A stretch of 64,000 nt of DNA from JAJCYK01 sp965224285 (GCA_965224285.1 OZ245043.1:4650001-4714000), one strand, 5' to 3'. Positions 9,169 to 17,567 are shown, counted from the stretch's first letter. A program made the numbers and translations. The notes: generated by a model from the letters alone, not told the origin.

Positions 9169-9395
9169 TCTAAAGCATTTGCTTATGAAGTATCATTTTA
9201 AGTGGCTGATTATAAATAAAATACAAAATTCCGTCGCTTACCCTGCCTGACAGCATTGCCACGCAGCCAAAGCGATGCAGTCAGGAATTTTCCGAGTGAC
9301 GATTATGCTGAATCCCGACCTATCTGGGTTAAGTTTACCACTTGCCTTGCCATTAAAAGTATTGATCTCTTTTCTTTTTGAATGAGATTGCTTCT

Positions 9396-9776
9396 TCGCT
9401 GCGCTCATCGCAATGACGTATTATTGTAAGTAGCTGATTTTAAAATATTTAAACAACTCAGTCGCTTGGCTGCGCCGAGTGACCACTATGGTAGATTAAC
9501 TATTGATCGCTGCTCCAGATGACCACTATATCAACATCAATAGCTTCTTCATATCAACTCAACGTCATCCCAGTGCTGTGTGTTTTGGAATCAAAATATT
9601 CAACCTTGCCATGAGTTTCTATTGGGATTATCCCAACCTACTGGCTGCACCAATTTCATCATGTTCACAAACACCTAACTTATTACATCAACGTCATCCT
9701 AGGTTTGTGTGTTTTGGAATCAAATAATTATACCTCGAAATGACTACGTGGTGGGTTGATTTGTATAACTGAAAAC
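9396..9776. repeat. 381 bp tandem repeat, copy 1
   Basis: Identical to 9777-10157 except G9426, which is T9807 in copy 2. Inside each unit a 36-base module occurs twice, 129 bases apart (here 9560-9595 and 9689-9724, both beginning CAACGTCATCC and ending TTTTGGAATCAAA). Confidence 0.9.
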
Positions 9777-10157
9777 TCGCTGCGCTCATCGCAATGACGT
9801 ATTATTTTAAGTAGCTGATTTTAAAATATTTAAACAACTCAGTCGCTTGGCTGCGCCGAGTGACCACTATGGTAGATTAACTATTGATCGCTGCTCCAGA
9901 TGACCACTATATCAACATCAATAGCTTCTTCATATCAACTCAACGTCATCCCAGTGCTGTGTGTTTTGGAATCAAAATATTCAACCTTGCCATGAGTTTC
10001 TATTGGGATTATCCCAACCTACTGGCTGCACCAATTTCATCATGTTCACAAACACCTAACTTATTACATCAACGTCATCCTAGGTTTGTGTGTTTTGGAA
10101 TCAAATAATTATACCTCGAAATGACTACGTGGTGGGTTGATTTGTATAACTGAAAAC
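9777..10157. repeat. 381 bp tandem repeat, copy 2
   Basis: Head-to-tail copy of 9396-9776 with one visible mismatch. Such near identity indicates a recent duplication or ongoing unequal exchange; an assembly artefact is also possible. Confidence 0.9.
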
Positions 10158-10372
10158 CTATAAGCTTGATTACCACACTAATGTAAAATATTACCAAACA
10201 AGCTAGATCCTGCTTGTAACATAAGCTTTTCAAAACGTTTTGAAGCCACAAATCGCTATTTAGATTTTTATAAGAATACAAGATCGGATCAGGGCAAGTG
10301 GTGCAACCTTGCTGGGTTTTTTAGATTCTTTAATAAAAACTTTGATGTGTAACCTACCATAACCAATGCAGC

Positions 10373-12085
10373 ATGATTCTACGTTATTTACTACTAACGG
10401 TATTCTATAGCTGGCAGGGCCTTCTTTCCAGCCAAAGCCATACTATCACCATTACCGGTGAAATTGATGAGCAGTTGATCCTTTCCGGTGAACTTACCTA
10501 CCAGGGAACATCAATTGCTGCGGAATGCATTTCCATTAATCTGAATTCTGCCGGTACAGATTCGCTGGGTCAGAAGCTGCTATTCATAACCGCAGTAGAA
10601 GCTGGAGGTATGGATTTTGAGATTGATCCGAATGAAGATTTTGCGGTGTTGCCAGGTAAAGATCCCATTAGGGAATTAAAGGTGGAATTTGAGGTGGATC
10701 TAAAGATGGTTTCCGATTGGCGGGGTCAGGTGGGCTATGTGTTGTTTCCGTTCACTAGCGCTGATCAGGGATGGTATCCGGATATTTACCTAAATGGAAC
10801 CCGTTATTTCAACAAGGATTTTAAAGTGAGCCTGGTGCATCCTGATGAATGGGTATTTCTCACTTCTGGAAAACTAAACCAACAGGAAAAAGTCAATTCA
10901 AATAAATTACGATCTGATTTTTCCGGTAAGGACCTTCACTACTTTGGATTGAATGCGGGAAAGGGTTACTCACTGGACACAAAGCGGGTTGGAGAAATTC
11001 AGATCTCCTGTTTGTATCCGGAAACGGAGGCGGTCCTTTACCAAAATGTTTTGCGGTATGCTGAACAGGCTATATCCTGGTATATTGAAACTTATGGGTT
11101 CTTTCCCAAAAGCCACCTGGGCATTTCTATGGGGAATAATAATTGGGGAGGTGGATTTCCCTCTGAAAACGTGTTTTATATTCATCGTGGAAGGACCGAC
11201 GAGGAGTTCTTAAGGTGGATCACCGCTCATGAGGTGGGTCATTACTATTGGGGACATCATGTGCTTGCGGCCCAGTCCGGGTTGGATTGGCTCATGCTGG
11301 GCAATGGTATCTGGATCGACCATTTATATTTATCGGATCAGTATGATGTTCCCTTGGAAGAAGTTTGGCATACCACAGCGCTGTTTACCGGCATGATGCG
11401 CCGATATCTCACCGCCACCTTACTCAACGTCAATCAGGAATTGGGTCTGGCACCAGAAGATTATCAAAAGGAAAATTTCAATTATAACGGGCTAATTGCC
11501 CATGGTAAGGCCGCTCTGGGTATACAACTGCTTTCCCGGGAAATGGGATATACCGATTTTTTGGAGGTGCAGCGTCGAATAGTGGAAAATTATGGAAACC
11601 GGAAACTAACGGTAAATGATTTTATTAAATATTGCGAGGAAAAATGGACACCAGCCAGAAATTTCATAAAACAGTGGAGCCAACCGGATGCTCTGATCGA
11701 GTATATCGCAGAACTTAAGGAAATTGAGGAAGTTGGTGAAAACTGGAGATTCACTATAGATCTCATCAGGAGAGGTACTGTTGATTACCCAATGGAATTA
11801 GCCGTTAAGGATAGTCTGGGTAATACACAATTAATCAAGTCTGTTGGCAAAGAAGGACGGGAGACCCTTACCGGGGAGATGCCGGGTAAACCACAGGTTA
11901 TTGATATAGACCCTAATGGAGCGGTGCCTATGTGGAATAGCTCGCATGCAGCTATTGAGCGAAACTATATATTGGCCCTCTATTATGCGGGACACCGGCA
12001 AGCAGCTGAAAAATTAGGGCTGATATTTTTAGCGGAGCACCCGGCAGATCGATGGATAAAGGAGATCCTTGATAGGGATTTGTAA
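10373..12085 (+). CDS. M1-like (gluzincin) metallopeptidase homologue, secreted, incomplete zinc site
   Basis: The 570-residue protein has an N-terminal signal peptide (cleavage near LLSSQS). A beta-rich N-terminal domain is followed by an M1-type central domain with H286-E-V-G-H290. In M1 peptidases the third zinc ligand is a glutamate 19 residues after the second histidine; here that position is L309 within WLMLGNG. The usual GxMEN substrate motif is also changed (GGFPSEN near 260-266). It may be inactive, use another ligand, or have a scaffold role. No neighbouring gene explains it; a carboxylesterase lipoprotein is convergent downstream. Confidence 0.75.
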   Translation: MILRYLLLTVFYSWQGLLSSQSHTITITGEIDEQLILSGELTYQGTSIAAECISINLNSAGTDSLGQKLLFITAVEAGGMDFEIDPNEDFAVLPGKDPIRELKVEFEVDLKMVSDWRGQVGYVLFPFTSADQGWYPDIYLNGTRYFNKDFKVSLVHPDEWVFLTSGKLNQQEKVNSNKLRSDFSGKDLHYFGLNAGKGYSLDTKRVGEIQISCLYPETEAVLYQNVLRYAEQAISWYIETYGFFPKSHLGISMGNNNWGGGFPSENVFYIHRGRTDEEFLRWITAHEVGHYYWGHHVLAAQSGLDWLMLGNGIWIDHLYLSDQYDVPLEEVWHTTALFTGMMRRYLTATLLNVNQELGLAPEDYQKENFNYNGLIAHGKAALGIQLLSREMGYTDFLEVQRRIVENYGNRKLTVNDFIKYCEEKWTPARNFIKQWSQPDALIEYIAELKEIEEVGENWRFTIDLIRRGTVDYPMELAVKDSLGNTQLIKSVGKEGRETLTGEMPGKPQVIDIDPNGAVPMWNSSHAAIERNYILALYYAGHRQAAEKLGLIFLAEHPADRWIKEILDRDL

Positions 12086-12116
12086 AAAAAACTAGTTGAT
12101 ATGCGGTTGTACCGAT

Positions 12117-13694
12117 TTATTTTCGCATCAAATGCTCCTGCAAAAAATTTAAATTTGCTGTATCAGTTATAATCCCCCTTTGTGGTTCTTCTCCAAAAAA
12201 CATTATATCCCGCGAGTTGGTACTATATTTTGGCCAATTGGGTAACTCCTCGGCATTAGGATTACCGCTGGTAATAAAATTCATCCAATAGGACGACATT
12301 ATATCGGCCAACCGGAAATCAATGGTTTCGAATGGCCGGTCGACAAACTCCAAATTATCATATGCATAAGGCACCTCTCCAGTGTGAAAGGCCCCATAAT
12401 TTTCATTTGCTCTACCGGGTATCTGCCGGGCAAAGCGGTAAACATACACCTCATTACCTTGACTGCTCACCAGGTTGGCCAGGGCGTAATTCTGGGCCCC
12501 GAACACCACATCGCGCTGTAAAGTTTTTTGTGATATTGCCGCTATGGAATCACTTGAGGCGGGGTACAGTATCAGAAGTTCACCGCTTGTTGCCCCCCAT
12601 TCATTCTTCATTCTTTCCTTGAACTCATCAGCTGATTCAAACTCCCCCATCACTACCCCCTCATTCTGGTTCCAGCCGGTAAGCAGGCTAACCTTATTTT
12701 GTTTATTCTCCAGATAGATCTTGGTGGCACTTTCAGGTAAGACATAGCCATCAACAATGGGATGTGCGCGAAAATTTCCCTTATCCTGGAGTTTACCTGC
12801 CGGTATATTCCTAAGCTGGGCTATGGAGGTTGCCTGCAGGTCACTGGCCACTTTCTGTCCGGAAAGTTCAGCTTCCGCTAAGTTCATTAGCGCTGTACCT
12901 CCAGGTTCTCTACTTAGTAAACCTGCACCGCTTTGGGCAATGGCTTTTTGAAACAGCCCTTTGGCTAAAGGAGAAGCCACTAGAAAAACCACACTGGCAG
13001 AGCCGGCCGATTGCCCGGCGATGGTAAAGTTATCCGGATCGCCTCCGAAGGCTTTAATATTTTGCTTTACCCATGTTAAGGCGGCTATCTGATCCAGCAG
13101 ACCGTAGTTGCCGGAGGCATTGTGCGGTGATTCCCTGGTTAATTCAGGATGCGAGAAAAAGCCGAAAATCCCCAAACGGTAGTTAATGGTGACAAAGACC
13201 ACGCCTTTTTCTGCCATGGCCTCACCATCATAGATGGGAACCGAGCCGCTTCCTGAAACAAAGCCTCCTCCAGGGATCCAGACCACCACCGGCCTCTTTT
13301 CGTCCATGCTTTCAGCTCCGGTCCAAACGTTGAGGTATAAGCAATCTTCATCAATGGGTTGCTTGGCAATTAGGAATTCCTCAGTCCACACATAAAATGG
13401 TTCCGGATCACGTTGCATAGGGCTGGGCCCGAAGGAATCACATGATTTAACGCCATCCCATGGTGGAACCGGCGCCGGGGCTTTCCATCGAAGGTCTCCG
13501 GTGGGTGCTGCCGCAAACGGGATACCTTTGAATATCTGAATTTCACCGTTGTTAGAAGTTGTTCCCGAGACCCGGCCGCCTTCCACCGGCACATTACTAA
13601 AATCAATAACATTTTCTTGCGGAGAGTGTGGATCTGCTGTGCAACCCCAAAGTACTGAGAGGAACAGAAATAAGATACCGGTCGGCCTAAACAT
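12117..13694 (-). CDS. Type-B carboxylesterase, lipoprotein
   Basis: The 525-residue alpha/beta-hydrolase of the carboxylesterase type B (PnbA/cholinesterase-like) family has a lipoprotein signal with Cys18 (SVLWGC). The oxyanion-hole motif PGGGF is at 141-145, the nucleophile S229 in GQSAGS, the acid probably in NQNEGVVMGEF, and the histidine in GAFHTGEVPYAY. It should cleave carboxylic esters in the periplasm or at the cell surface. The natural substrate cannot be told from sequence. Confidence 0.92.
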   Translation of the reverse strand: MFRPTGILFLFLSVLWGCTADPHSPQENVIDFSNVPVEGGRVSGTTSNNGEIQIFKGIPFAAAPTGDLRWKAPAPVPPWDGVKSCDSFGPSPMQRDPEPFYVWTEEFLIAKQPIDEDCLYLNVWTGAESMDEKRPVVVWIPGGGFVSGSGSVPIYDGEAMAEKGVVFVTINYRLGIFGFFSHPELTRESPHNASGNYGLLDQIAALTWVKQNIKAFGGDPDNFTIAGQSAGSASVVFLVASPLAKGLFQKAIAQSGAGLLSREPGGTALMNLAEAELSGQKVASDLQATSIAQLRNIPAGKLQDKGNFRAHPIVDGYVLPESATKIYLENKQNKVSLLTGWNQNEGVVMGEFESADEFKERMKNEWGATSGELLILYPASSDSIAAISQKTLQRDVVFGAQNYALANLVSSQGNEVYVYRFARQIPGRANENYGAFHTGEVPYAYDNLEFVDRPFETIDFRLADIMSSYWMNFITSGNPNAEELPNWPKYSTNSRDIMFFGEEPQRGIITDTANLNFLQEHLMRK

Positions 13695-13761
13695 CCCCTA
13701 TATTAATTGGAATTAACCAATAACCATAGCTTAGAAACAATTTCTCGCCCGGAATTTGATA

Positions 13762-14088
13762 CTAGTTATCCTTAGTAGCCTTTCGAATTTTCCTCACGGT
13801 GCTATACACTCCAAAAGCCACTAGCAGGGCTATAACCACATAAACCCAGGCGGGAATATTCTGCCCTGCAATAATCAAATAAAGGTAGGCGGATATAAAG
13901 AAAAATCCCGTGAGCAGAACCGGCACGGCAATGGGTTTATTGTTTTTGATATTTTTGATCAACCAACCCAGGGACAGGGTAAACAAGGGGATGGCACCTA
14001 CATAGATGGAACCGAATATAATAGGATTGACCCCGTAGGCTTCACCCAGGCCCATAAACCACTCCTTAAAGGATTCCCAAAATTCCAT
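13762..14088 (-). CDS. Small membrane protein, unknown function
   Basis: A 108-residue protein with an amphipathic N-terminus (MEFWESFKEWFMGLG) followed by about three hydrophobic helices and a basic C-terminal tail (VRKIRKATKDN). No family is recognised beyond a general resemblance to small inner-membrane proteins of Bacteroidota. It lies upstream of the esterase on the same strand with a 67-base gap, so co-transcription is possible. Confidence 0.7.
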   Translation of the reverse strand: MEFWESFKEWFMGLGEAYGVNPIIFGSIYVGAIPLFTLSLGWLIKNIKNNKPIAVPVLLTGFFFISAYLYLIIAGQNIPAWVYVVIALLVAFGVYSTVRKIRKATKDN

Positions 14089-14464
14089 TTAGGATTTTTA
14101 GTTGAACAATTAAATTTTCCTCTTAGCTATTCAGGTTGAACTACCTTAATAAACAACGGAATGAACATTTCGTTCAGAACGGTCCTAGATACCATTATTC
14201 AAACTTGATGTGCTATGTTAAAGTGATCAACCGCTTGGACCTGCGGCATAGAATCGATTCCAAAGACTACCAGGTGGTGGCTATTATCGATCATTACCCA
14301 ATAGTCAATTAGTAACTCTGAAAAACTCTTTATATCGCTCTATTTTGGGAACAGGGAGGTTGCGGACCAGGCATTGCCTGAGTTTTGTGAAAAACATCTA
14401 ATTGGGAACACGCCTGTACACAGAATAATATCAGTAGTTTGAAACCATATATATAAATTGTTGA
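14089..14464. other. 376 bp gene-free stretch
   Basis: No gene is called. A 34-codon frame (14208-14312, beginning MCYVKVINRLDL) has protein-like composition and may be a remnant of a lost gene, but nothing around it continues the frame. Confidence 0.4.
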
Positions 14465-14884
14465 CTACTGGAACCTATCGATAGCAATGTCTAACTCAGA
14501 GCAATTCCCATTATTATCTGCGGTGGCGCTACAATTAATGACAGCCACATCCAACCTATCAATGATCATTTGTTTGACCTGTTCTAGCTCACTTATTTTT
14601 TCATTGATATCTGAAAGTTTCTGGGTTACCAGATTAGAAACGGTCTTACAAGTTGCATCTCCTGATTCCACCAAGGTCAATATATCGCTAATTTCATTCA
14701 GCGTAAAACCAAACCCCTTGCACCACTTGATCAATAGTAAGCTCCTTATATTTTCTTCATTATAATCCTTGTAGTTATTCCAATTAGATGCTGTTCTATT
14801 AACTTCGATCAAATTCCTCTTTTCATAATATCGAATGGTATCTTTGGACAAACCGGTTATCTTGGAAATTTCTCCTATTAACAT
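14465..14884 (-). CDS. MerR-family metal-sensing type regulator
   Basis: The 139-residue regulator starts at the ATG at 14884; longer readings would run through the promoter at 14921-14954 and are rejected. An N-terminal MerR winged helix (IGEISKITGLSKDTIRYYEK) is followed by a long dimerisation helix and a C-terminal cysteine loop. Cysteines C79 (GDATCKT), C118 and C128 (C-x9-C) match the three-cysteine layout of MerR/ZntR-type metal sensors; a fourth is C55. The metal is not determinable from this. It is divergent from the CCPFF protein gene, whose promoter has the stretched spacer and dyad that MerR activators use. Confidence 0.85.
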   Translation of the reverse strand: MLIGEISKITGLSKDTIRYYEKRNLIEVNRTASNWNNYKDYNEENIRSLLLIKWCKGFGFTLNEISDILTLVESGDATCKTVSNLVTQKLSDINEKISELEQVKQMIIDRLDVAVINCSATADNNGNCSELDIAIDRFQ

Positions 14885-14920
14885 ATCTAGCGATTTTTTA
14901 AATAAAATAGCACTTTTCTC

Positions 14921-14954
14921 TTGACTGTAGACCATACTCCATGGTTTAACTTTG
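14921..14954 (+). promoter_or_regulatory. MerR-type promoter with stretched spacer and dyad
   Basis: TTGACT (14921-14926) and a Bacteroidota -7 box TAACTTTG (14947-14954) are separated so that TTG and TA lie 23 bases apart. Between them sits a perfect dyad ACCAT-ACTCC-ATGGT (14931-14945). This is the classic arrangement for activation by DNA distortion. It points rightward to the gene at 15059, leaving a leader of roughly 95 bases. Confidence 0.75.
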
Positions 14955-15058
14955 CATTGAGAAGGCATATCGGCGTTTTACATTATATACGTAAAGTTAT
15001 GTAGCGGGACCGTTATGTTGCTCATTAAGGGGAAAGATATGTTGCACTGAGCCTAAAA

Positions 15059-15463
15059 ATGGAAAATTTAATGGATTCTTCTACTCAAAACGAAGGTAAG
15101 GGGATAAATCATGATACCACCAAAAACATTACCTCAGGTGGTGATGTAGCTTGTACTCTTACCGATGCGAAGCTATTTGAAAGGAAAGAAAAGTTAGTAA
15201 AAGAGATTTTTTCAGATGTCACAGAAATTCAGGAAATCGATACCGGTTTTATTTTCAACTTTAAATATGAGGAGAATTTTATTCTGAAATTAACGGACTA
15301 CATTTTAGCTGAGAATAAATGTTGCCCTTTCTTCCAATTCGATATCAGGTTAAAAGCGAAAAATGATGTGTTGTTGAAGATCACAGGACCTCCCAAAGCA
15401 AAGTTAATGGTTAAAACGTTGCTGCTCAACCTATTGCCTTCGGACATCAAAAATAAGGATTGA
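15059..15463 (+). CDS. Small CCPFF-motif protein, MerR-controlled, unknown function
   Basis: A 134-residue cytosolic protein with no signal or membrane segment. Three cysteines stand out: C32 (VACTLTD) and the pair C88-C89 in ENKCCPFFQFDI. The rest is an alpha/beta pattern (helix 38-55, strands 62-70 and 103-109, ITGPPKAK turn, C-terminal helix). I recall similar small 'ACTL...ECC-F' proteins next to MerR-type regulators in other phyla, but know of no proven function. Vicinal cysteines plus control by a three-cysteine MerR protein suggest binding of a thiophilic metal ion or metalloid; this is inference. Confidence 0.75.
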   Translation: MENLMDSSTQNEGKGINHDTTKNITSGGDVACTLTDAKLFERKEKLVKEIFSDVTEIQEIDTGFIFNFKYEENFILKLTDYILAENKCCPFFQFDIRLKAKNDVLLKITGPPKAKLMVKTLLLNLLPSDIKNKD

Positions 15464-15479
15464 TCTCGCAAAAACGCTC

Positions 15480-15608
15480 TAGGTATGAAGAATGTCGGCC
15501 GCGCCCGACGAAGCCTTTTAGTAGGTGGCAAGCAGTTGTTTAAACCGATAAAAAATGCCCTTCTGCGTTCTACCAACTCTGGAGGGCGTAGTCCCACCTT
15601 CATACCTA
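15480..15608. repeat. 129 bp segment bounded by 11 bp perfect inverted repeats
   Basis: TAGGTATGAAG (15480-15490) and CTTCATACCTA (15598-15608) are exact reverse complements. The size and termini would suit a small non-autonomous element (MITE) or a long hairpin RNA. No transposase or target duplication is evident. Confidence 0.5.
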
Positions 15609-15794
15609 TAGTAATCGGTATTTCGGTGGGCACGGCCATCCTTCATTAAAATTTCGGATGGCAAGTGCGGGGTGATCCACCTTTACATTTCAGTAGATAA
15701 TACCAGCCATTACGTTGTTTCGGCTGGCTAAGCTGGATTGCCTTCGGCGATCCAAGAAGGTGTGGTCTCAAGAAAACCTATAGTATTAAAAAGG

Positions 15795-15811
15795 GTCGGG
15801 CCGTGCCCGAC
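15795..15811. repeat. GC-rich perfect hairpin
   Basis: GTCGGGC-CGT-GCCCGAC with a 3-base loop. A related but imperfect string followed by the same CGAAGCC occurs near 15493-15516, so this looks like a recurring intergenic module. Confidence 0.5.
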
Positions 15812-15862
15812 GAAGCCCGCTGCTATTGGGCAATATAACTTCAAGCGAAGTGTTACAAATAG

Positions 15863-15897
15863 GCCCGCCGTCTCCACAAAATGCGGATTTGGCGGGC
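15863..15897. repeat. Inverted repeat GCCCGCC/GGCGGGC
   Basis: Seven-base arms at 15863-15869 and 15891-15897 enclose 21 bases. It sits just before the duplicated tRNA 3' end at 15901. Confidence 0.45.
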
Positions 15898-15900
15898 GAA

Positions 15901-15917
15901 GTCGGGATGACTGGATT
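15901..15917. repeat. 17 bp duplicate of the tRNA-Pro 3' end
   Basis: Exact direct repeat of 16070-16086, covering the discriminator base, the acceptor 3' strand and part of the T arm of the tRNA. Similarity continues imperfectly for about 19 bases on the left. It resembles the att footprint of a tRNA-targeting element, but no integrase is present. Confidence 0.6.
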
Positions 15918-16070
15918 ATTTTCAATGATCCAAAACTGGAGGCGCTCAACCTTCACCAAATATCTGCACTGTCGTGCAGCTTTTAGATGGCTCTTCATAG
16001 CTTCAAGCAAGCTTGGCTATTTAAAGCCACTAAAAGTCGCTGCATTATCCGCGATATTTGGCTTCGGTTG

Positions 16071-16144
16071 TCGGGATGACTGGATTCGAACCAGCGGCCT
16101 CTTCGTCCCGAACGAAGCGCGCTACCGGACTGCGCTACATCCCG
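16071..16144 (-). tRNA. tRNA-Pro(CGG)
   Basis: The minus strand folds into a complete cloverleaf of 74 bases: acceptor CGGGATG/CATCCCG, D stem GCGC/GCGC, anticodon stem CTTCG/CGAAG around the loop TTCGGGA (anticodon CGG), five-base variable loop, T stem GCTGG/CCAGT with loop TTCGAAT, discriminator A. The 3' CCA is not encoded. The sequence from D stem to anticodon is close to bacterial proline tRNAs. Confidence 0.93.
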
Positions 16145-16286
16145 ATATTGAGATTGAGTGTGAGTTTGAGATTGAGTGTGATTCTCAAATGACCTCACTT
16201 TTTATGATTTTTATTCTGCTAATATAATGTTTTGTTCTAACCTAACCAGCGGCCTTCCCGCCCTGGCGGGACGCGCTACCGGACTG
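16135..16286. repeat. tRNA-Pro-derived duplication, block A
   Basis: This block runs from the tRNA 5' end through its upstream flank into a second, degenerate tRNA-Pro 5' portion (about 16244-16286). It matches 16332-16501 closely. Inside is an 18-base unit GAGATTGAGTGTGAGTTT (16150-16167) followed by a partial copy. Confidence 0.7.
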
Positions 16287-16331
16287 CCTGCCCTGCCGAA
16301 GTGCCGAAAACATTCGGTACGAAGGAGGGCA

Positions 16332-16501
16332 CTACATCCCGATATTGAGATTGAGTGTGAGTTTGAGATTGAGTGTGAGTTTGAGATTGAGTGTGATTCT
16401 CAAATGACCTCACTTTTTATGATTTTTATTCTGCTAATATAATTCTTTGTTCTAACCTAACCAGCGGCCTTCCCGCCCTGGCGGTACGCGCTACCGGTCT
16501 G
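16332..16501. repeat. tRNA-Pro-derived duplication, block B
   Basis: Copy of 16135-16286 that is 18 bases longer because the 18-base unit occurs one extra time. It differs by a few substitutions (for example ATTCTTTG for ATGTTTTG). The degenerate tRNA 5' part at its right end lacks a foldable acceptor and T arm. Confidence 0.7.
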
Positions 16502-16655
16502 TTTGCCCACCATAGCCTACATTGACGGCCTTCCCCCATGCCTTAGCCGTGGCAAAGGACCGTAGCGAAAGCGGGAGTGTGTGGCACCCTAACCCAAATT
16601 CAAATTTGGGTGCTTTGCCCAATATTTGCAACTTTAACCTTAGTTACTCATTTAT

Positions 16656-17567
16656 ATGTTGAGAAATCCGCTCTTGTTTTTTCTGGCCCTAATGCCGGGA
16701 AGTTTTCTTAATGCCCAGCAGCTGGAATTCAAAGAATCTCCTGGTAAAGTTTGCCTGTGGGATGATGACCAACTGGTATTTTGCTATCAGATTGAAACGG
16801 TTTCGCAGCAGGGAGCTTATCCCAGGGCTAATTACTTGCATCCGGTCAATGATTTTCATGGAGATCCTATTACCGAGGATTTTCCGGAAGATCATCCGCA
16901 TCACCGGGGGATATTCTGGTCTTGGCATCAGCTCTTGCTCAATGGAAAAAGCATTGCCGATCCTTGGATGTGCGAAAATATAGTTTGGGAGGTCAGGGAT
17001 CACAAGTTGAGTGTGGATAACCAAAAAGCAGTCATTCAGGCAAAGGTTGATTGGCAAATAGGAGAAAAGAGGCAAAAAGTCCTGAGGGAGGATGTGCACA
17101 TTGCTTATTTCCGATTAGATGATCATTACCAGTTGGATTTTACCATTGATCTACTGGCTACAGTAGAAGGGCTGGAACTGGGCGGCTCCCGGGACGAAAA
17201 AGGTTACGGTGGATTTTCTCCGCGACTGCTGCTAAGCGATGAGGTCAAATTTTTTTATCAGGGACTGCAGGTAATCCCTCAAAACACCATGGTACAAGCC
17301 GGTGACTGGTTACAAATGACAGGGATTGGTAAAAATAACGCCGAGGTGATCGTAATGTACCACCCTCAATCAACTGCGCAGCTGCGGGGGTGGATCCTCA
17401 GGGATAAAGGAAGTATGCAAAATCCCGTTTGGCCAGGCAATCAGCCTCTGAAATTGCCAACCGACCAACCCTACACCATAAAGGTGCGGATGTTGATTGC
17501 CCGGGAGTCTTTGTCAGATAACAGAATTGAGCAATTGTTCATGGACTTCAAAGCAGCGGATCAGTAG
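16656..17567 (+). CDS. Secreted DUF6807 (PmoA-family) protein
   Basis: The 303-residue protein has a signal peptide ending near LNAQ. It carries the conserved block DHPHHRGIFWSWH (about residues 80-92) and the ELGGSRDEKGYGGFSPR stretch (about 175-191) typical of proteins annotated as 'PmoA family'. Despite the name it is not the membrane methane monooxygenase subunit. Members are frequent in Bacteroidota and Planctomycetes near carbohydrate genes; the activity is unproven. It is convergent with the sigma-factor gene, with a strong hairpin between. Confidence 0.8.
   Translation: MLRNPLLFFLALMPGSFLNAQQLEFKESPGKVCLWDDDQLVFCYQIETVSQQGAYPRANYLHPVNDFHGDPITEDFPEDHPHHRGIFWSWHQLLLNGKSIADPWMCENIVWEVRDHKLSVDNQKAVIQAKVDWQIGEKRQKVLREDVHIAYFRLDDHYQLDFTIDLLATVEGLELGGSRDEKGYGGFSPRLLLSDEVKFFYQGLQVIPQNTMVQAGDWLQMTGIGKNNAEVIVMYHPQSTAQLRGWILRDKGSMQNPVWPGNQPLKLPTDQPYTIKVRMLIARESLSDNRIEQLFMDFKAADQ

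Larger units (their letters stand above)
9169..10372. other. 1.2 kb gene-free repeat region
   Basis: No convincing gene is present. The region contains a 381-base near-perfect tandem duplication (9396-10157) and, before it, a diverged relative of part of that unit (about 9187-9299, with shared stretches such as AAGTGGCTGATT and GTCGCTT). The string CGCTGCGCTCATCGCAATGACG recurs and resembles intergenic repeats seen in many environmental bacteria. The 74-residue frames inside each repeat are identical copies without protein-like features and are not called. Confidence 0.75.
15464..16655. other. Gene-free, palindrome-rich region with tRNA-Pro and its relics
   Basis: No protein gene is credible in these 1.2 kb. 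The region holds a 129-base inverted-repeat-bounded segment (15480-15608), GC-rich hairpins (15795-15811 and 15863-15897), a functional tRNA-Pro(CGG), a duplicate of the tRNA 3' end at 15901-15917, and two duplicated blocks carrying the tRNA 5' portion. A 9-base-arm palindrome (ACCCAAATT/AATTTGGGT) lies at about 16594-16613. Confidence 0.7.

Noticed and set aside
9503..10108. Two identical 74-residue frames (9503-9727 and 9884-10108)
   Set aside because: They are the same stretch of the 381 bp tandem repeat, contain its internal 36-base module twice, and have no protein-like features.
14208..14312. 34-codon frame with protein-like composition
   Set aside because: Too short, with no recognisable start signal or homologue; noted only as a possible gene remnant.
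15901..16086. Integrated mobile element bounded by the 17 bp tRNA repeat
   Set aside because: Only 169 bases separate the copies and no integrase or cargo lies between or nearby; at most an old scar.
16150..16398. CRISPR array from the GAGATTGAGTGTGAGTTT repeats
   Set aside because: The 18-base units are directly adjacent without spacers and no cas gene is present; it is a short tandem repeat.
15738..16442. Several 70-130-residue frames on both strands
   Set aside because: They run through the tRNA-Pro gene, its copies and GC-rich palindromes; the translations merely reflect repeats.
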